DNA of 17,155 nt from Vulcanimicrobiota bacterium (lineage in GTDB: Bacteria; Vulcanimicrobiota; Vulcanimicrobiia; Vulcanimicrobiales; Vulcanimicrobiaceae), in assembly GCA_019237435.1 (NCBI GenBank), contig JAFAHB010000044.1, positions 1 through 17,155 on the forward strand, given 5' to 3'. Both the position numbers and the translations under genes were made by a program. Of the stretch, positions 1 to 6,931 are shown piece by piece; the first letter of the stretch is position 1, and every line of letters begins with the position of its first letter. The notes beneath the pieces were generated by a model. It was not told the origin of the DNA and searched no databases. It saw nothing but the letters and a program-made list of their open reading frames with translations.

Positions 1-2
1 CG

Positions 3-2627
3 TACTTCACCTGCGGCGCGGCCAGCCCGTCGGGCGGCACCTATACCGCCGGCTGCGGCCCGACGTACGTCGGCTATGCCGATGCGGTGACGTACAACGT
101 GCCGTTCGGCACGCCCATTGCGAACAGCAAGGGGCTGAAGGTCTCACCGACGCCCTACTTCGCGCCCGGCGCACCGCCGCACGCGTTCAATGGGCCAATC
201 GATCCCAACAACAATAACCTCGACGTCAATCAGAACGATACCGGCATCACGAAGCTGCAGTATACGTACGCGCTGAGCCAGTCCGCGTATCTCCGCGCCT
301 ACGGGTATACGTTCTACTCCGACTGGCTGCAAGGCAGCCCGATCTTCGGCGCGACCGACGAATCGGTGCCATCGGCGCCGTCGGCGCAGTATCAGCTCAT
401 CACCCACACCTCCGGCGGCGCGCTGGAGTTCCAAGATCAGATCAACGACCAGAACTTGCTCAGCGTCGACGGCAACTACACCACGGCGGGAGTGATCCGC
501 TTCAACAACACGTCTGCGTACGCGTCGTGCTTGAGCGGAGCGGGCTGCTCGCCGATCGGATACATGACCAAGACCGGCGCGGGCTTCACGTGCTACGGCA
601 ACGAGGGCAATAACCCGTCAATGCCGTTCGGCTATTCGGTTCCGTGCCTGAGCAGCGGCTATTATGACGTGGCTTCGAAGAGCTTCCTCGGTCCGACGTG
701 GACGAGCAATGCTCTGGTCGGGCCGACCAACTTCGCGGGCGCGGGTACGCCCGCAGCCATGAAGGGCGCGACGTGGGATTCGCTTTGGAGCGGAAACGCG
801 ACCGGGTCGTACAACACGGTTCGCCCCCGTTTCACGAATGCGTCGCTTCAGGACCAGTTCAGACCGAGCGACAAGTGGCTCATCAATGCGGCGATCCGGT
901 ACGACAACTACACTTACGACCTGCCCGATTCGCTGACGGTGGCGGATGCGTTCTATGCCAACATGACCTCGAACTACACGTGCGTCTATGCGGCTACGAA
1001 CCAGGTGCTCGTGCAACCGTTGCCGCCGGGCGTTCCGCCGCCGGCCTCGGCACAGTACGTGAACGGCGATTGTAACGCGGCCGCAACGGCCCTCGCTCCG
1101 AGCGGACCGCACACCGGCTGGGTTCATCCCAACGGTACGGTGCAGGACGGCGTTCACGCGCCCAACTTCTCGGCAACCTCGCCCAGCTCGTACACGCTGA
1201 ACTACTGGTCGCCGCGGTTCTCGGCAACCTACACGGCCAGCCCCGACACGGTCTTCCGCGCCTCGGCGGGCCGCTTCACGCAGCCGCCGATCTCGGCTTC
1301 GGTTCAATACCTTAGCCTTTCGGGCGACGACCGGTCGGTATGGAACAACACGATGAACCTCGGGTTCTACTCCCCGTTCCATCCGATTCCCGGAATCTCG
1401 TCGGGTCAGTATGACCTCTCGTGGGAGCAGCACCTGCGCGGAACCGACATGAGCTTCAAGCTCACGCCGTTCTATACGTGGGTCTCGAACTGGCAGCAGC
1501 AGACGTTCATCGGTGCCGGTTTCGTGACGCAAGTCCCGGTCGGCGTCAACCGCAACCAGGGCGTCGAGTTCCAGTTCAATAAGGGCGACTTCAGCCGCAA
1601 CGGTTTCTCGGGTCTCTTCACGTTCACGTACACCGACTCGAAGGTCATGTTCCAGAACGTGTCGACCGCCACCGGAGGCATCATCCCCAACGAGCTGATT
1701 GCCATGAACGAAGCCATCTCGCAGTACAACGCGCTGACGCACGCGGGCGGCGGATCCAAGTGCTATCAGATCCAAACGCTGGGAAGCCCCGGCATCGGCG
1801 TTCCGTGCGGAGCCGCACCGGTGACGTGCGCAACGTCGCCGACGCCCGTGTCGTGCTATCCGATCGCGAATCCGTACTACAACGATCCGGAGCAGGGGCT
1901 GCTGAATCTGGGTGGCTGGTATCACCCGTACTCAACGGCCGTTGCCCCCAACCTCTACGGATTCCTGACGAGCTACATCTCGCCGGAAGTGTCGTCGATC
2001 GTATTGAACTGGCGGCACGATAAGCTGGCGATCACGCCGAGCTTCGTCTTCAATAGCGGCGGATTCTACGGAACCCCGATGGACGACAACGGCTACGATC
2101 CACGCGCTTGCGTCGCTAACTCCGTCGCTACCGGGATAACCAAGGTATCGCCGAAGACCAACCCATTACAGTGCAACTATCTCACGACGGTCGCACTGGG
2201 TTACGGTCCCGAAGGCTACCTGTACGTCCCCAATCCGCAGACGGGAACCTTCGCATTCGACAACTACCAGAATCCCAGCCTGTTCGTCGGGAACTTGCAA
2301 ATAACGTACGACGTAAGCCCTCGCATCAGGTTGACGGTCCTCGGAGCGAACCTGTTCCACGCGTGCTTCTGGGGATCGGCTGAGCCGTGGACGGCTGCGA
2401 ATCCGCCGGGAGCGTCGGTTTGCGGATACACCCCTGCGGGCGGTGCGCTCAACAGCACGATCTATCCGTCAAACTTCTACAACGGCACCTCGATCTACGA
2501 CTACGCTGCAAACAAGGTGCACCCGCTCTACACCCAGAGCTACTATCCGACGGCTAACATCAATGGCGGGATCGGAGGCGCTCCGCCGCCGATCAACGTC
2601 TTCGTCAACGCGCAGGTGCGACTCTAG
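3..2627 (+). CDS. TonB-dependent receptor, C-terminal beta-barrel part (5' end outside window)
   Basis: The frame is open from the left edge, so the start, signal peptide, TonB box and plug lie upstream; 874 codons are visible. The sequence alternates aromatic and polar residues, is rich in Tyr, Asn, Gly and Thr, and has many short strand-turn-strand segments, as expected of an outer-membrane barrel. A stretch such as WSPRFSATYTASPDTVFRAS (about position 1207) is typical of TonB-dependent receptor strands, and the end (VNAQVRL) resembles a final barrel strand. The role would be energy-dependent uptake of a large ligand (siderophore, glycan or cofactor) across the outer membrane; no substrate can be read from the sequence. 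The last residue is Leu, not the aromatic usual for BAM-assembled barrels. Several Cys pairs suggest extracellular-loop disulfides. A terminator follows directly, so it is the last gene of its transcript. Family confidence is good, substrate unknown. Confidence 0.85.
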   Translation, partial: YFTCGAASPSGGTYTAGCGPTYVGYADAVTYNVPFGTPIANSKGLKVSPTPYFAPGAPPHAFNGPIDPNNNNLDVNQNDTGITKLQYTYALSQSAYLRAYGYTFYSDWLQGSPIFGATDESVPSAPSAQYQLITHTSGGALEFQDQINDQNLLSVDGNYTTAGVIRFNNTSAYASCLSGAGCSPIGYMTKTGAGFTCYGNEGNNPSMPFGYSVPCLSSGYYDVASKSFLGPTWTSNALVGPTNFAGAGTPAAMKGATWDSLWSGNATGSYNTVRPRFTNASLQDQFRPSDKWLINAAIRYDNYTYDLPDSLTVADAFYANMTSNYTCVYAATNQVLVQPLPPGVPPPASAQYVNGDCNAAATALAPSGPHTGWVHPNGTVQDGVHAPNFSATSPSSYTLNYWSPRFSATYTASPDTVFRASAGRFTQPPISASVQYLSLSGDDRSVWNNTMNLGFYSPFHPIPGISSGQYDLSWEQHLRGTDMSFKLTPFYTWVSNWQQQTFIGAGFVTQVPVGVNRNQGVEFQFNKGDFSRNGFSGLFTFTYTDSKVMFQNVSTATGGIIPNELIAMNEAISQYNALTHAGGGSKCYQIQTLGSPGIGVPCGAAPVTCATSPTPVSCYPIANPYYNDPEQGLLNLGGWYHPYSTAVAPNLYGFLTSYISPEVSSIVLNWRHDKLAITPSFVFNSGGFYGTPMDDNGYDPRACVANSVATGITKVSPKTNPLQCNYLTTVALGYGPEGYLYVPNPQTGTFAFDNYQNPSLFVGNLQITYDVSPRIRLTVLGANLFHACFWGSAEPWTAANPPGASVCGYTPAGGALNSTIYPSNFYNGTSIYDYAANKVHPLYTQSYYPTANINGGIGGAPPPINVFVNAQVRL

Positions 2628-2660
2628 CGATTCGTTCCTCGCGCTAACGTCGATGCGCAG

Positions 2661-2694
2661 AGCGGGACCCCAAGCGGGGTCCCGCTTCTTCGTT
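2661..2694 (+). terminator. Rho-independent terminator after the TonB receptor gene
   Basis: A perfect 11-bp inverted repeat (AGCGGGACCCC / GGGGTCCCGCT, positions 2661-2671 and 2676-2686) with a 4-base loop AAGC is followed by the T-rich run TCTTCGTT. It lies 33 bases after the receptor stop codon. It should separate the receptor from the exported proteins downstream. Confidence 0.85.
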
Positions 2695-2735
2695 GGGGCA
2701 GGCGGGTCGTACCGGCGGGAGAACGTCTAGGGTTC

Positions 2736-3560
2736 ATGCGGAGATTCGTTCTGCCGCTTGCGTGCGTGTTGGCGTGCGCCGGCCTACTTCCCACGCTCTC
2801 GCGCGGCGCAACGACTTCGCCGGCGGGGACGCCGCCGCCGGAGATCTATCACGTCGTAACGTCGGCGGCGTGCGCGCGTCTTCACGAGCGCGTCCGTCCG
2901 GCCGTCGCGATGATTCTGCAGAACGACCAAACGATCGCGAAGAGCCCGCCGCTCTTCAAGCGGTACGCGCGCGGAACGCTGGCAAGCGACGTAGCGAACG
3001 CGAACGGAGCGCCGGCGGCCGGCGATTCGATGTACAATCAGACGCCCGAGACCAGCATGGCGCTTCAGCAAATGTCTTATCTGGTCACGCCGATCGCGCG
3101 GAACATCATCGCGGCCGAAACGCTGCTTACCGATGGGAAGCTGCTCGAGCCGACCGGCAATGCAACCGACGACGCAACGCTCGCGCAGGTCAAGCAGCAG
3201 CTCATGGAGACGATTGCCTACCAGAGCGCTTCGCTCGACTTGATCAACGGCTTCGTCCAGACGATGCAGCTCGGCGAGATCCAGCACGCCGGAGAGGAGT
3301 ATCTCGCTGCGATCCAAGGCACCGACAGCTCCACCAAGCCGATCCAGCAAGAGCCGAACCAATGGCAGGATCCCAACACTCCCGGCCTGCCTCCCAACCC
3401 CTACGCGCTGGACGTTACGCAAATCCCCGGCTTGGCGGTCGGATACAATCCCCTTTCGCATATCATGGACGGCCTGCAATGGCTTCGGGTGGAGACGCAG
3501 AAACGAGAGGACGTCGCCGGCAAGACGATCTCCGCCGTCCGCACGCAATGTGGAAAGTAA
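2736..3560 (+). CDS. Exported alpha-helical protein of unknown function
   Basis: This is a 274-residue protein that I do not recognise. The N terminus (MRRFVLPLACVLACAGLLPT...) is a classical signal peptide, with cleavage probably near LSRGATT at about residues 23-26. The mature part looks mainly helical (LHERVRPAVAMILQ, a long central segment rich in Gln, Ala, Leu and Glu) with a Pro/Asn-rich linker near residues 200-225. Two mature Cys, one near the start (SAACARLHERV) and one near the end (TQCGK), could form a disulfide. The start is the ATG 13 bases after GGGAGA. It begins 42 bases after the receptor terminator, so it probably has its own promoter, although I could not identify one. Its stop codon is 22 bases before the next exported protein, so the two are probably co-transcribed. 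A periplasmic location is inferred. Confidence 0.75.
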   Translation: MRRFVLPLACVLACAGLLPTLSRGATTSPAGTPPPEIYHVVTSAACARLHERVRPAVAMILQNDQTIAKSPPLFKRYARGTLASDVANANGAPAAGDSMYNQTPETSMALQQMSYLVTPIARNIIAAETLLTDGKLLEPTGNATDDATLAQVKQQLMETIAYQSASLDLINGFVQTMQLGEIQHAGEEYLAAIQGTDSSTKPIQQEPNQWQDPNTPGLPPNPYALDVTQIPGLAVGYNPLSHIMDGLQWLRVETQKREDVAGKTISAVRTQCGK

Positions 3561-3582
3561 TGAGTCGAGGTTTGTTTTCAAA

Positions 3583-4356
3583 ATGAAGGCCTTTGAATTT
3601 CTCGGCACGACGTTGATTGCGTCGCTCTGCGCGCTGACCGCGATCGCGCGAGCGGACGCGCCGCTCGGGACGCTCGTCTACCATTTTTCGTACAGCGCCA
3701 ACCAAAACATCACGGCTCGCGACTCGGCGAATCCCGCGCAAGGATACGGCGCGCCCGACTCGTCGACCATGGGTAATGCACCGTCGTCAAACCAAACGGG
3801 AATCTCGCACTACGCCGGGTCTTTGAACGATAAGGGCACCATGACGGTCGAGATCGTCAAGAAGCAGCCTGACGGCGGGCTCGTAGTGCTGATCAGCGAG
3901 CAAGGCGAGAACATCCGAAGGGCGCCGCCGGCCGAATGCGTCGTGTACGGCAACACGAACGTGATCTGCGACCCGAATAAGACGGTCTACACCGAGGAAT
4001 ATACGCTGTTGCGTTTTCTCGCGGGTAACTTCGTCGATCCAAGTCAGCTCGATGCAAGCAAGCACTGGAAGATCGTGCAGGACGTGAACAACGATCACGT
4101 CTCTGCGGACTATACGATCGACAGCAACAACAACGGCGCGATGCAAATCGGCGAAACGCGCACGATCAAGGAAACCGGTGCCGGTCACTTGGAAACCGAC
4201 GTGCAGACGAAGATCGGCTACGACTACACCCGTTTGGTGCCAACGTCGATAGACGAATACGCCCAGCAATACAGCGACGCCGGAATCAAGGGATCGCAGC
4301 GGACGATCTATCAAACGACGCTGCAGCTTCTGACCGACACGACGGCCAAGACATAG
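3583..4356 (+). CDS. Exported beta-rich protein of unknown function
   Basis: This is a 257-residue protein of unrecognised family. I take the ATG at 3583 because it yields a clean signal peptide (MKAFEFLGTTLIASLCALTAIARADA, cleavage after ARADA). The in-frame ATG at 3550 would overlap the previous gene and put charged residues first. The mature chain is rich in Thr, Asn, Asp and Tyr and has many predicted beta strands (LVYHFSYSANQN, MTVEIVKKQPDGGLVVLIS, YTIDSNNNGAMQIGETRTIKE). Two Cys (ECVVYGNTNVIC) are close enough for a disulfide-bonded hairpin. The repeated strand pattern resembles a lipocalin-like or DUF-type periplasmic beta protein, but I cannot name a family. It follows the other exported protein after 22 bases and is presumably in the same operon. 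Confidence 0.75.
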   Translation: MKAFEFLGTTLIASLCALTAIARADAPLGTLVYHFSYSANQNITARDSANPAQGYGAPDSSTMGNAPSSNQTGISHYAGSLNDKGTMTVEIVKKQPDGGLVVLISEQGENIRRAPPAECVVYGNTNVICDPNKTVYTEEYTLLRFLAGNFVDPSQLDASKHWKIVQDVNNDHVSADYTIDSNNNGAMQIGETRTIKETGAGHLETDVQTKIGYDYTRLVPTSIDEYAQQYSDAGIKGSQRTIYQTTLQLLTDTTAKT

Positions 4357-4568
4357 CGCAATACGGCTATCAGTGCGAGGATTGCGAGGTCGCGATCTTT
4401 CCGACGACGACCCGCAGCGAGCTCGCGTGGCTCAGGGACCGGTTACACGTGGTCCGCGAGGTCGCCGCACATTCGAGCGGCGGCCTCGATTCATGGATGA
4501 TGGACGGCCTTGCGTTCCTCGACGAGCACGCAGGCCATAGCATCGTCCTGGTATCGCGCCGCCGCTAG
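4353..4568 (+). CDS. Small ORF with no canonical start codon (about 70 residues, CxxC motif)
   Basis: From about 4353 to the TAG at 4566-4568 a frame reads like real protein: AQYGYQCEDCEVAIFP, then SELAWLRDRLHVVREVAAHS and GLAFLDEHAGHSIVLVSRRR. Third codon positions are strongly G/C, as in the neighbours, and the CEDC pair could bind a metal. No in-frame ATG, GTG or TTG exists at the N terminus; the first is the GTG in LHVV, which would delete the CxxC part. I checked the same frame back to about 4200 and found none. At the right place lies ATA (4353-4355), overlapping the TAG stop of the preceding gene as ATAG, the arrangement expected of an ATGA overlap with G changed to A. It may use ATA initiation, be a decayed gene, or be a remnant. 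I do not recognise the family. Confidence 0.4.
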   Translation: MAQYGYQCEDCEVAIFPTTTRSELAWLRDRLHVVREVAAHSSGGLDSWMMDGLAFLDEHAGHSIVLVSRRR

Positions 4569-4583
4569 CCGCGACGAGGGTCG

Positions 4584-4868
4584 TTACTCCGGTATTCTGA
4601 GTCGCTCGCCCGGCTGAAGCGAACCGCCTTGAAGGTGGTTGGCGCTGCTGATACGGTCGACGACCTCCTGGACGTCGCTGCTCGGGCCGGCATGCGTTGA
4701 TGCGATCGACCAGAGCGTATCGCCGGGACGAACCGTTACCGTAACGTAGCTTTGCGCGGTGGCCGCGTAGAGTCGCATGCTCGAAAGCATCGGCAGCGCG
4801 ACAATCAGCGCCAGCGCCGTCAGCGCGATGGCAGGCATCAGGGTCAACCTCTTGCGTCTAACGATCAT
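4584..4868 (-). CDS. Small membrane-anchored LysM protein, candidate SOS division inhibitor (YneA-like)
   Basis: This 94-residue protein has a basic N terminus (MIVRRKRLT), one hydrophobic segment at about residues 10-30, then a single LysM domain at about residues 41-93 (VTVRPGDTLWSIAS ... LQPGERLRIPE), so it is anchored in the inner membrane and can contact peptidoglycan outside. A good Shine-Dalgarno, AGGAG (4875-4879), sits 6 bases before ATG. The gene is divergent from lexA and carries a near-consensus SOS operator at its promoter. Bacillus subtilis yneA and Mycobacterium tuberculosis Rv2719c have the same three traits: small size with one TM segment, LysM, and position opposite lexA. 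Both act on septum formation after DNA damage. I infer the same role: damage-induced delay of division. The LysM domain itself is certain; the division role is not proven. Confidence 0.85.
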   Translation of the reverse strand: MIVRRKRLTLMPAIALTALALIVALPMLSSMRLYAATAQSYVTVTVRPGDTLWSIASTHAGPSSDVQEVVDRISSANHLQGGSLQPGERLRIPE

Positions 4869-4910
4869 CTGCCACTCCTATACCCGCTTTCTCGCTCCTA
4901 TATGTAGTGC

Positions 4911-4924
4911 CAAACGCCTGTTCG
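4911..4924 (-). promoter_or_regulatory. SOS box (LexA operator) of the LysM gene
   Basis: On the minus strand this reads CGAAC-AGGC-GTTTG, a near match to the Gram-positive-type LexA operator CGAAC-N4-GTTCG. It begins 42 bases upstream of the LysM ATG and immediately after the -10 element, so LexA bound here would cover the transcription start. Confidence 0.75.
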
Positions 4925-4932
4925 TCCCCTAT

Positions 4933-4963
4933 ATTTTAGCATGCGCCGCCCCGCGGGTGTCAA
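4933..4963 (-). promoter_or_regulatory. Sigma70-type promoter of the LysM gene
   Basis: On the minus strand a perfect -35 TTGACA (4958-4963) and a -10 TAAAAT (4933-4938) are separated by 19 bases, slightly longer than the ideal 17. Transcription would start near 4926, directly at the SOS box, giving a leader of about 58 bases. Confidence 0.6.
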
Positions 4964-4970
4964 GGCGTTC

Positions 4971-4984
4971 CGAACGTATGTTTG
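4971..4984 (+). promoter_or_regulatory. SOS box (LexA operator) of lexA
   Basis: CGAAC-GTAT-GTTTG differs at one base from CGAAC-N4-GTTCG. It lies in the -35 region upstream of a TATGAT -10 element and 74 bases before the lexA ATG, as expected for autorepression. It has the same GTTTG right half as the box facing the LysM gene, so both sites are oriented outward with their own gene. Confidence 0.8.
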
Positions 4985-4999
4985 CCTTATTGGGAGATT

Positions 5000-5005
5000 T
5001 ATGAT
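5000..5005 (+). promoter_or_regulatory. Probable -10 element of lexA
   Basis: TATGAT (5 of 6 to TATAAT). At 17-base spacing the -35 hexamer would fall at 4977-4982 inside the SOS box and is a poor match (TATGTT). The alternative TTGCCT at 4982-4987 is closer than normal. The inferred start is near 5012. Confidence 0.45.
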
Positions 5006-5019
5006 AGCGTTATATCCGC

Positions 5020-5047
5020 CCAGAGTGCCATACCCATGGCATTCTGG
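5020..5047 (+). promoter_or_regulatory. Hairpin in the lexA 5' leader, just before the ribosome binding site
   Basis: CCAGAGTGCCAT (5020-5031), loop ACCC, ATGGCATTCTGG (5036-5047): a 12-bp stem with one G-U wobble. GGAGGA starts 3 bases later (5051). There is no T tract, so it is not a terminator. It may tune translation or mRNA stability, or the dyad may be a DNA operator. Function is inferred only. Confidence 0.5.
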
Positions 5048-5058
5048 TCTGGAGGACC

Positions 5059-5679
5059 ATGCGCAAAGAGACAATGGAGAAACCGGCCACGGAGCGGCAG
5101 CGGCGCATTCTCGACGTGATCCGAGCCTTTACGACCGAACACGGTTACCCGCCCTCGGTACGCGAGATCGGCGAGCGCGTCGGCCTCTCCTCATCATCGA
5201 CTATACACGCGCATCTGAAGGCCCTCGAGCGGCGGGGCTTGATATCGCGCGATCCCACCAAACCGCGCGCTCTGCGCTCGGAGGGTTTCCCGGCGGCGCC
5301 CGAGGTCGTCGTCGTACCGGTCTTGGGCCGGGTCGCCGCCGGCGTGCCGATCACGGCGCAGGAGGACGTCGAGGGCGAGTTCGTTCTTTCGCCGCAGTTC
5401 GTGCCGCGCGGATCCGGCGCGTTCATGCTGCGGGTCGCGGGCGACTCGATGGTCGATGCGGCCATTCTCGACGGCGATCTGATACTGGTGCGTCCTCAAC
5501 GCACCGCTGAAACCGGCGAGATCGTGGTCGCGATGATCGACGGAGAAGCGACCGTCAAGCGCTTCTACCGCGAAGCCGGGCGCATTCGGCTCCAGCCGGA
5601 GAATCGGGCGATGGAGCCAATCTACGCGAGCGATGTCGAGATCGTCGGCCGCGTCGAGGCCGTCGTCCGCCGCCTCTAA
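5059..5679 (+). CDS. lexA: LexA repressor (SOS regulator, self-cleaving)
   Basis: This is a 206-residue LexA. Residues about 11-74 form the winged helix-turn-helix (TERQRRILDVI ... PPSVREIGERVGLSSSSTIHAHLKALERRGLI). The cleavage bond is Ala94-Gly95 (VAAGVPI), and the S24-type dyad is Ser130 (GDSM) and Lys167 (TVKRFY). In the family, RecA filaments on damaged DNA trigger autocleavage and release of repressed promoters. Two starts are possible. ATG 5059 lies 2-3 bases after GGAGGA, which is tight. ATG 5074 (MEKPATERQ...) lies 17 bases after it, with weak AAAGAG closer. Family alignment fits either. Upstream are its own SOS box, a -10 and a leader hairpin, and the divergent LysM gene shares the regulatory region. 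The downstream EIIC-like gene overlaps its 3' end by 47 bases in another frame. Confidence 0.96.
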   Translation: MRKETMEKPATERQRRILDVIRAFTTEHGYPPSVREIGERVGLSSSSTIHAHLKALERRGLISRDPTKPRALRSEGFPAAPEVVVVPVLGRVAAGVPITAQEDVEGEFVLSPQFVPRGSGAFMLRVAGDSMVDAAILDGDLILVRPQRTAETGEIVVAMIDGEATVKRFYREAGRIRLQPENRAMEPIYASDVEIVGRVEAVVRRL

Positions 5680-6931
5680 GGAAACTCCGGCCGCTCTTTT
5701 CGCCGCCGAATCCCGCATCGCGGCCGTCATGCGCCGCGCCGGCGAGGTGCCGTTCATCGTCGCCGTGCGCGAGGCTCTGCCTTGGAGCTTCATTGGGCTA
5801 GCCGCGGCGTTCGTCGCTATTTTAATCGTGCAGCTGCGTGCGGGCGCACCGCATGCGACCCCGCTCGGACTGCGACTGGCCGCCGCGCTGCTGCCTGCAT
5901 TCGGCGTCATGGCGATGGCGCTGGTCATCGTGCTCCCCATACGTCTGGCGGCCGCGACCGGCTACGGTCGAGCCCCGCTTCTGCTCGGGAGCGTCGGTGG
6001 ATTCGCACTCGCGATGCCGCGGCCGCTCGGACCGGACCTCGTCGCGTATCTGCGCTTTTTCGGAGCATCCGGGCTCTTCATCGCGATCCTTGCGTGCGCG
6101 CTCTGCGCGACATGGATTGCGGCAATGCGCCGGGTAGCGAAAGGGCCCGTTGCAGAGTACGCCGGCGCGGCAATGGCGATTGCGACGTTCGCTGCGCTCG
6201 AGTCGTTACACGTTTCGCTGCCGGCCGCGATTGCGGCCGCACTGCAACCGATCGCGCGTTTGGGTGACACGTACGTTGCTTTGATGGTAATCGTCGCGAT
6301 CGAAACGCTGCTCTGGACCGCCGGCGTGCACGGACCCGCGATGCTCGCCGCAATCGTGACCCCCGTCTATCTCACGATGCAGATGCAGAACACGCATGCC
6401 TTTGCGACGCACGCGCCGCTGCCGTACATCGTCGTGGTCTCGCTCTTTCTCTTTGTCTTTCCGGGCGGTGCCGGCGCAACGCTGCCGCTGGCCGCGCTGC
6501 TTGCGATCTCGCGGGTGCCGCGACTGCGCCGTGTCGGCCGCGCGACGATCTTGCCTGCGATCTTCAACTTCAACGAGCCGCTGCTTTTCGCGGCGCCGGT
6601 CGTCTTCAATCCGCACTTCGTGCTGCCGTTCGTCGGCGCTCCGCTCGTGCTTGCGACCGTAACGTATATCGCCGTCGCCGGCGGACTCGTCGCGCGGGCG
6701 GCGTTTTACGTGCCGTCCTCGGTTCCGACCGTCGTTTCGACGTATCTCGCGACGCAAGATCTGCGAGCGCTCGCGCTCGTGGCATTCAACATCGCGTTGG
6801 CGACCGCAATTTGGTATCCGTTCGTGCGCGCATACGAACGCTATCTCGCCGCGTTACCCCAGGCAGCGTCACCCCAAGCAGCGTCACCCCAAGCAGCGTC
6901 ATCCCGAGCGGAGTCGAGGGACGCTCGATGA
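5633..6931 (+). CDS. PTS EIIC-type membrane permease (lactose/cellobiose family), orphan
   Basis: This is a 432-residue polytopic protein with about ten hydrophobic segments. It carries family marks of cellobiose/chitobiose EIIC: the early VPFIVAVREALPWSFIG segment, WTAGVHGPAM (His233) and NFNEPLLFAAPVVFNPHFVLPF (Glu315 of NEP). His and Glu at these places bind sugar in known EIIC structures. Such proteins translocate a sugar that EIIB phosphorylates, but no EIIA, EIIB, HPr or EI gene is in the window. The ATG at 5633 is inside lexA. The next ATG (5729) would leave only 7 residues before the conserved segment, and the residues between (FAAESRIAAV) look like a genuine EIIC N-terminal helix, so I prefer 5633 with coupling to lexA. 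The C terminus is a low-complexity tail QAASPQAASPQAASS encoded by a 15-base tandem repeat. Its stop overlaps the next start as ATGA. Family is sure, function open. Confidence 0.85.
   Translation: MSRSSAASRPSSAASKETPAALFAAESRIAAVMRRAGEVPFIVAVREALPWSFIGLAAAFVAILIVQLRAGAPHATPLGLRLAAALLPAFGVMAMALVIVLPIRLAAATGYGRAPLLLGSVGGFALAMPRPLGPDLVAYLRFFGASGLFIAILACALCATWIAAMRRVAKGPVAEYAGAAMAIATFAALESLHVSLPAAIAAALQPIARLGDTYVALMVIVAIETLLWTAGVHGPAMLAAIVTPVYLTMQMQNTHAFATHAPLPYIVVVSLFLFVFPGGAGATLPLAALLAISRVPRLRRVGRATILPAIFNFNEPLLFAAPVVFNPHFVLPFVGAPLVLATVTYIAVAGGLVARAAFYVPSSVPTVVSTYLATQDLRALALVAFNIALATAIWYPFVRAYERYLAALPQAASPQAASPQAASSRAESRDAR
6851..6910 (+). repeat. Tandem 15-base repeat, four units, coding
   Basis: Units start at 6851, 6866, 6881 and 6896. 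Units 2 and 3 are identical (GCGTCACCCCAAGCA), unit 1 has two differences, and unit 4 (GCGTCATCCCGAGCG) runs into the dispersed repeat at 6901. The period is a multiple of 3, so the permease frame gains QAASP units without shifting. Confidence 0.85.
6901..6921 (+). repeat. Short dispersed repeat, copy 1 (ATCCCGAGCGGAGTCGAGGG core)
   Basis: These 21 bases are identical to 16719-16739. They span the 3' end of the EIIC gene, and their GAGGG (6916-6920) lies 7 bases before the next ATG, so the repeat supplies the ribosome binding site of the downstream gene. Similar CGAGCGGAGTCGAGG sequences occur as scattered repeats in many bacterial genomes (from memory). Confidence 0.8.

Noticed and set aside
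618..1925. Long open frame on the minus strand inside the TonB receptor gene
   Set aside because: It is Arg-rich with no motif and is explained by high GC antisense to a clear coding frame. The same applies to the minus-strand frames at 2784-3608, 9849-10814 and 11656-12501.
5020..5047. Hairpin as a Rho-independent terminator
   Set aside because: No T tract follows, and the lexA ribosome binding site begins 3 bases later.
6851..6910. Repeats as a CRISPR array
   Set aside because: Units are 15 bases with no spacers and lie within a coding frame; no cas gene is nearby.
6811..6927. Upstream extension of the PLP enzyme gene
   Set aside because: The extension lies over the permease coding end and the tandem repeat. 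ATG 6928 has a ribosome binding site, an ATGA overlap and gives the normal family length.
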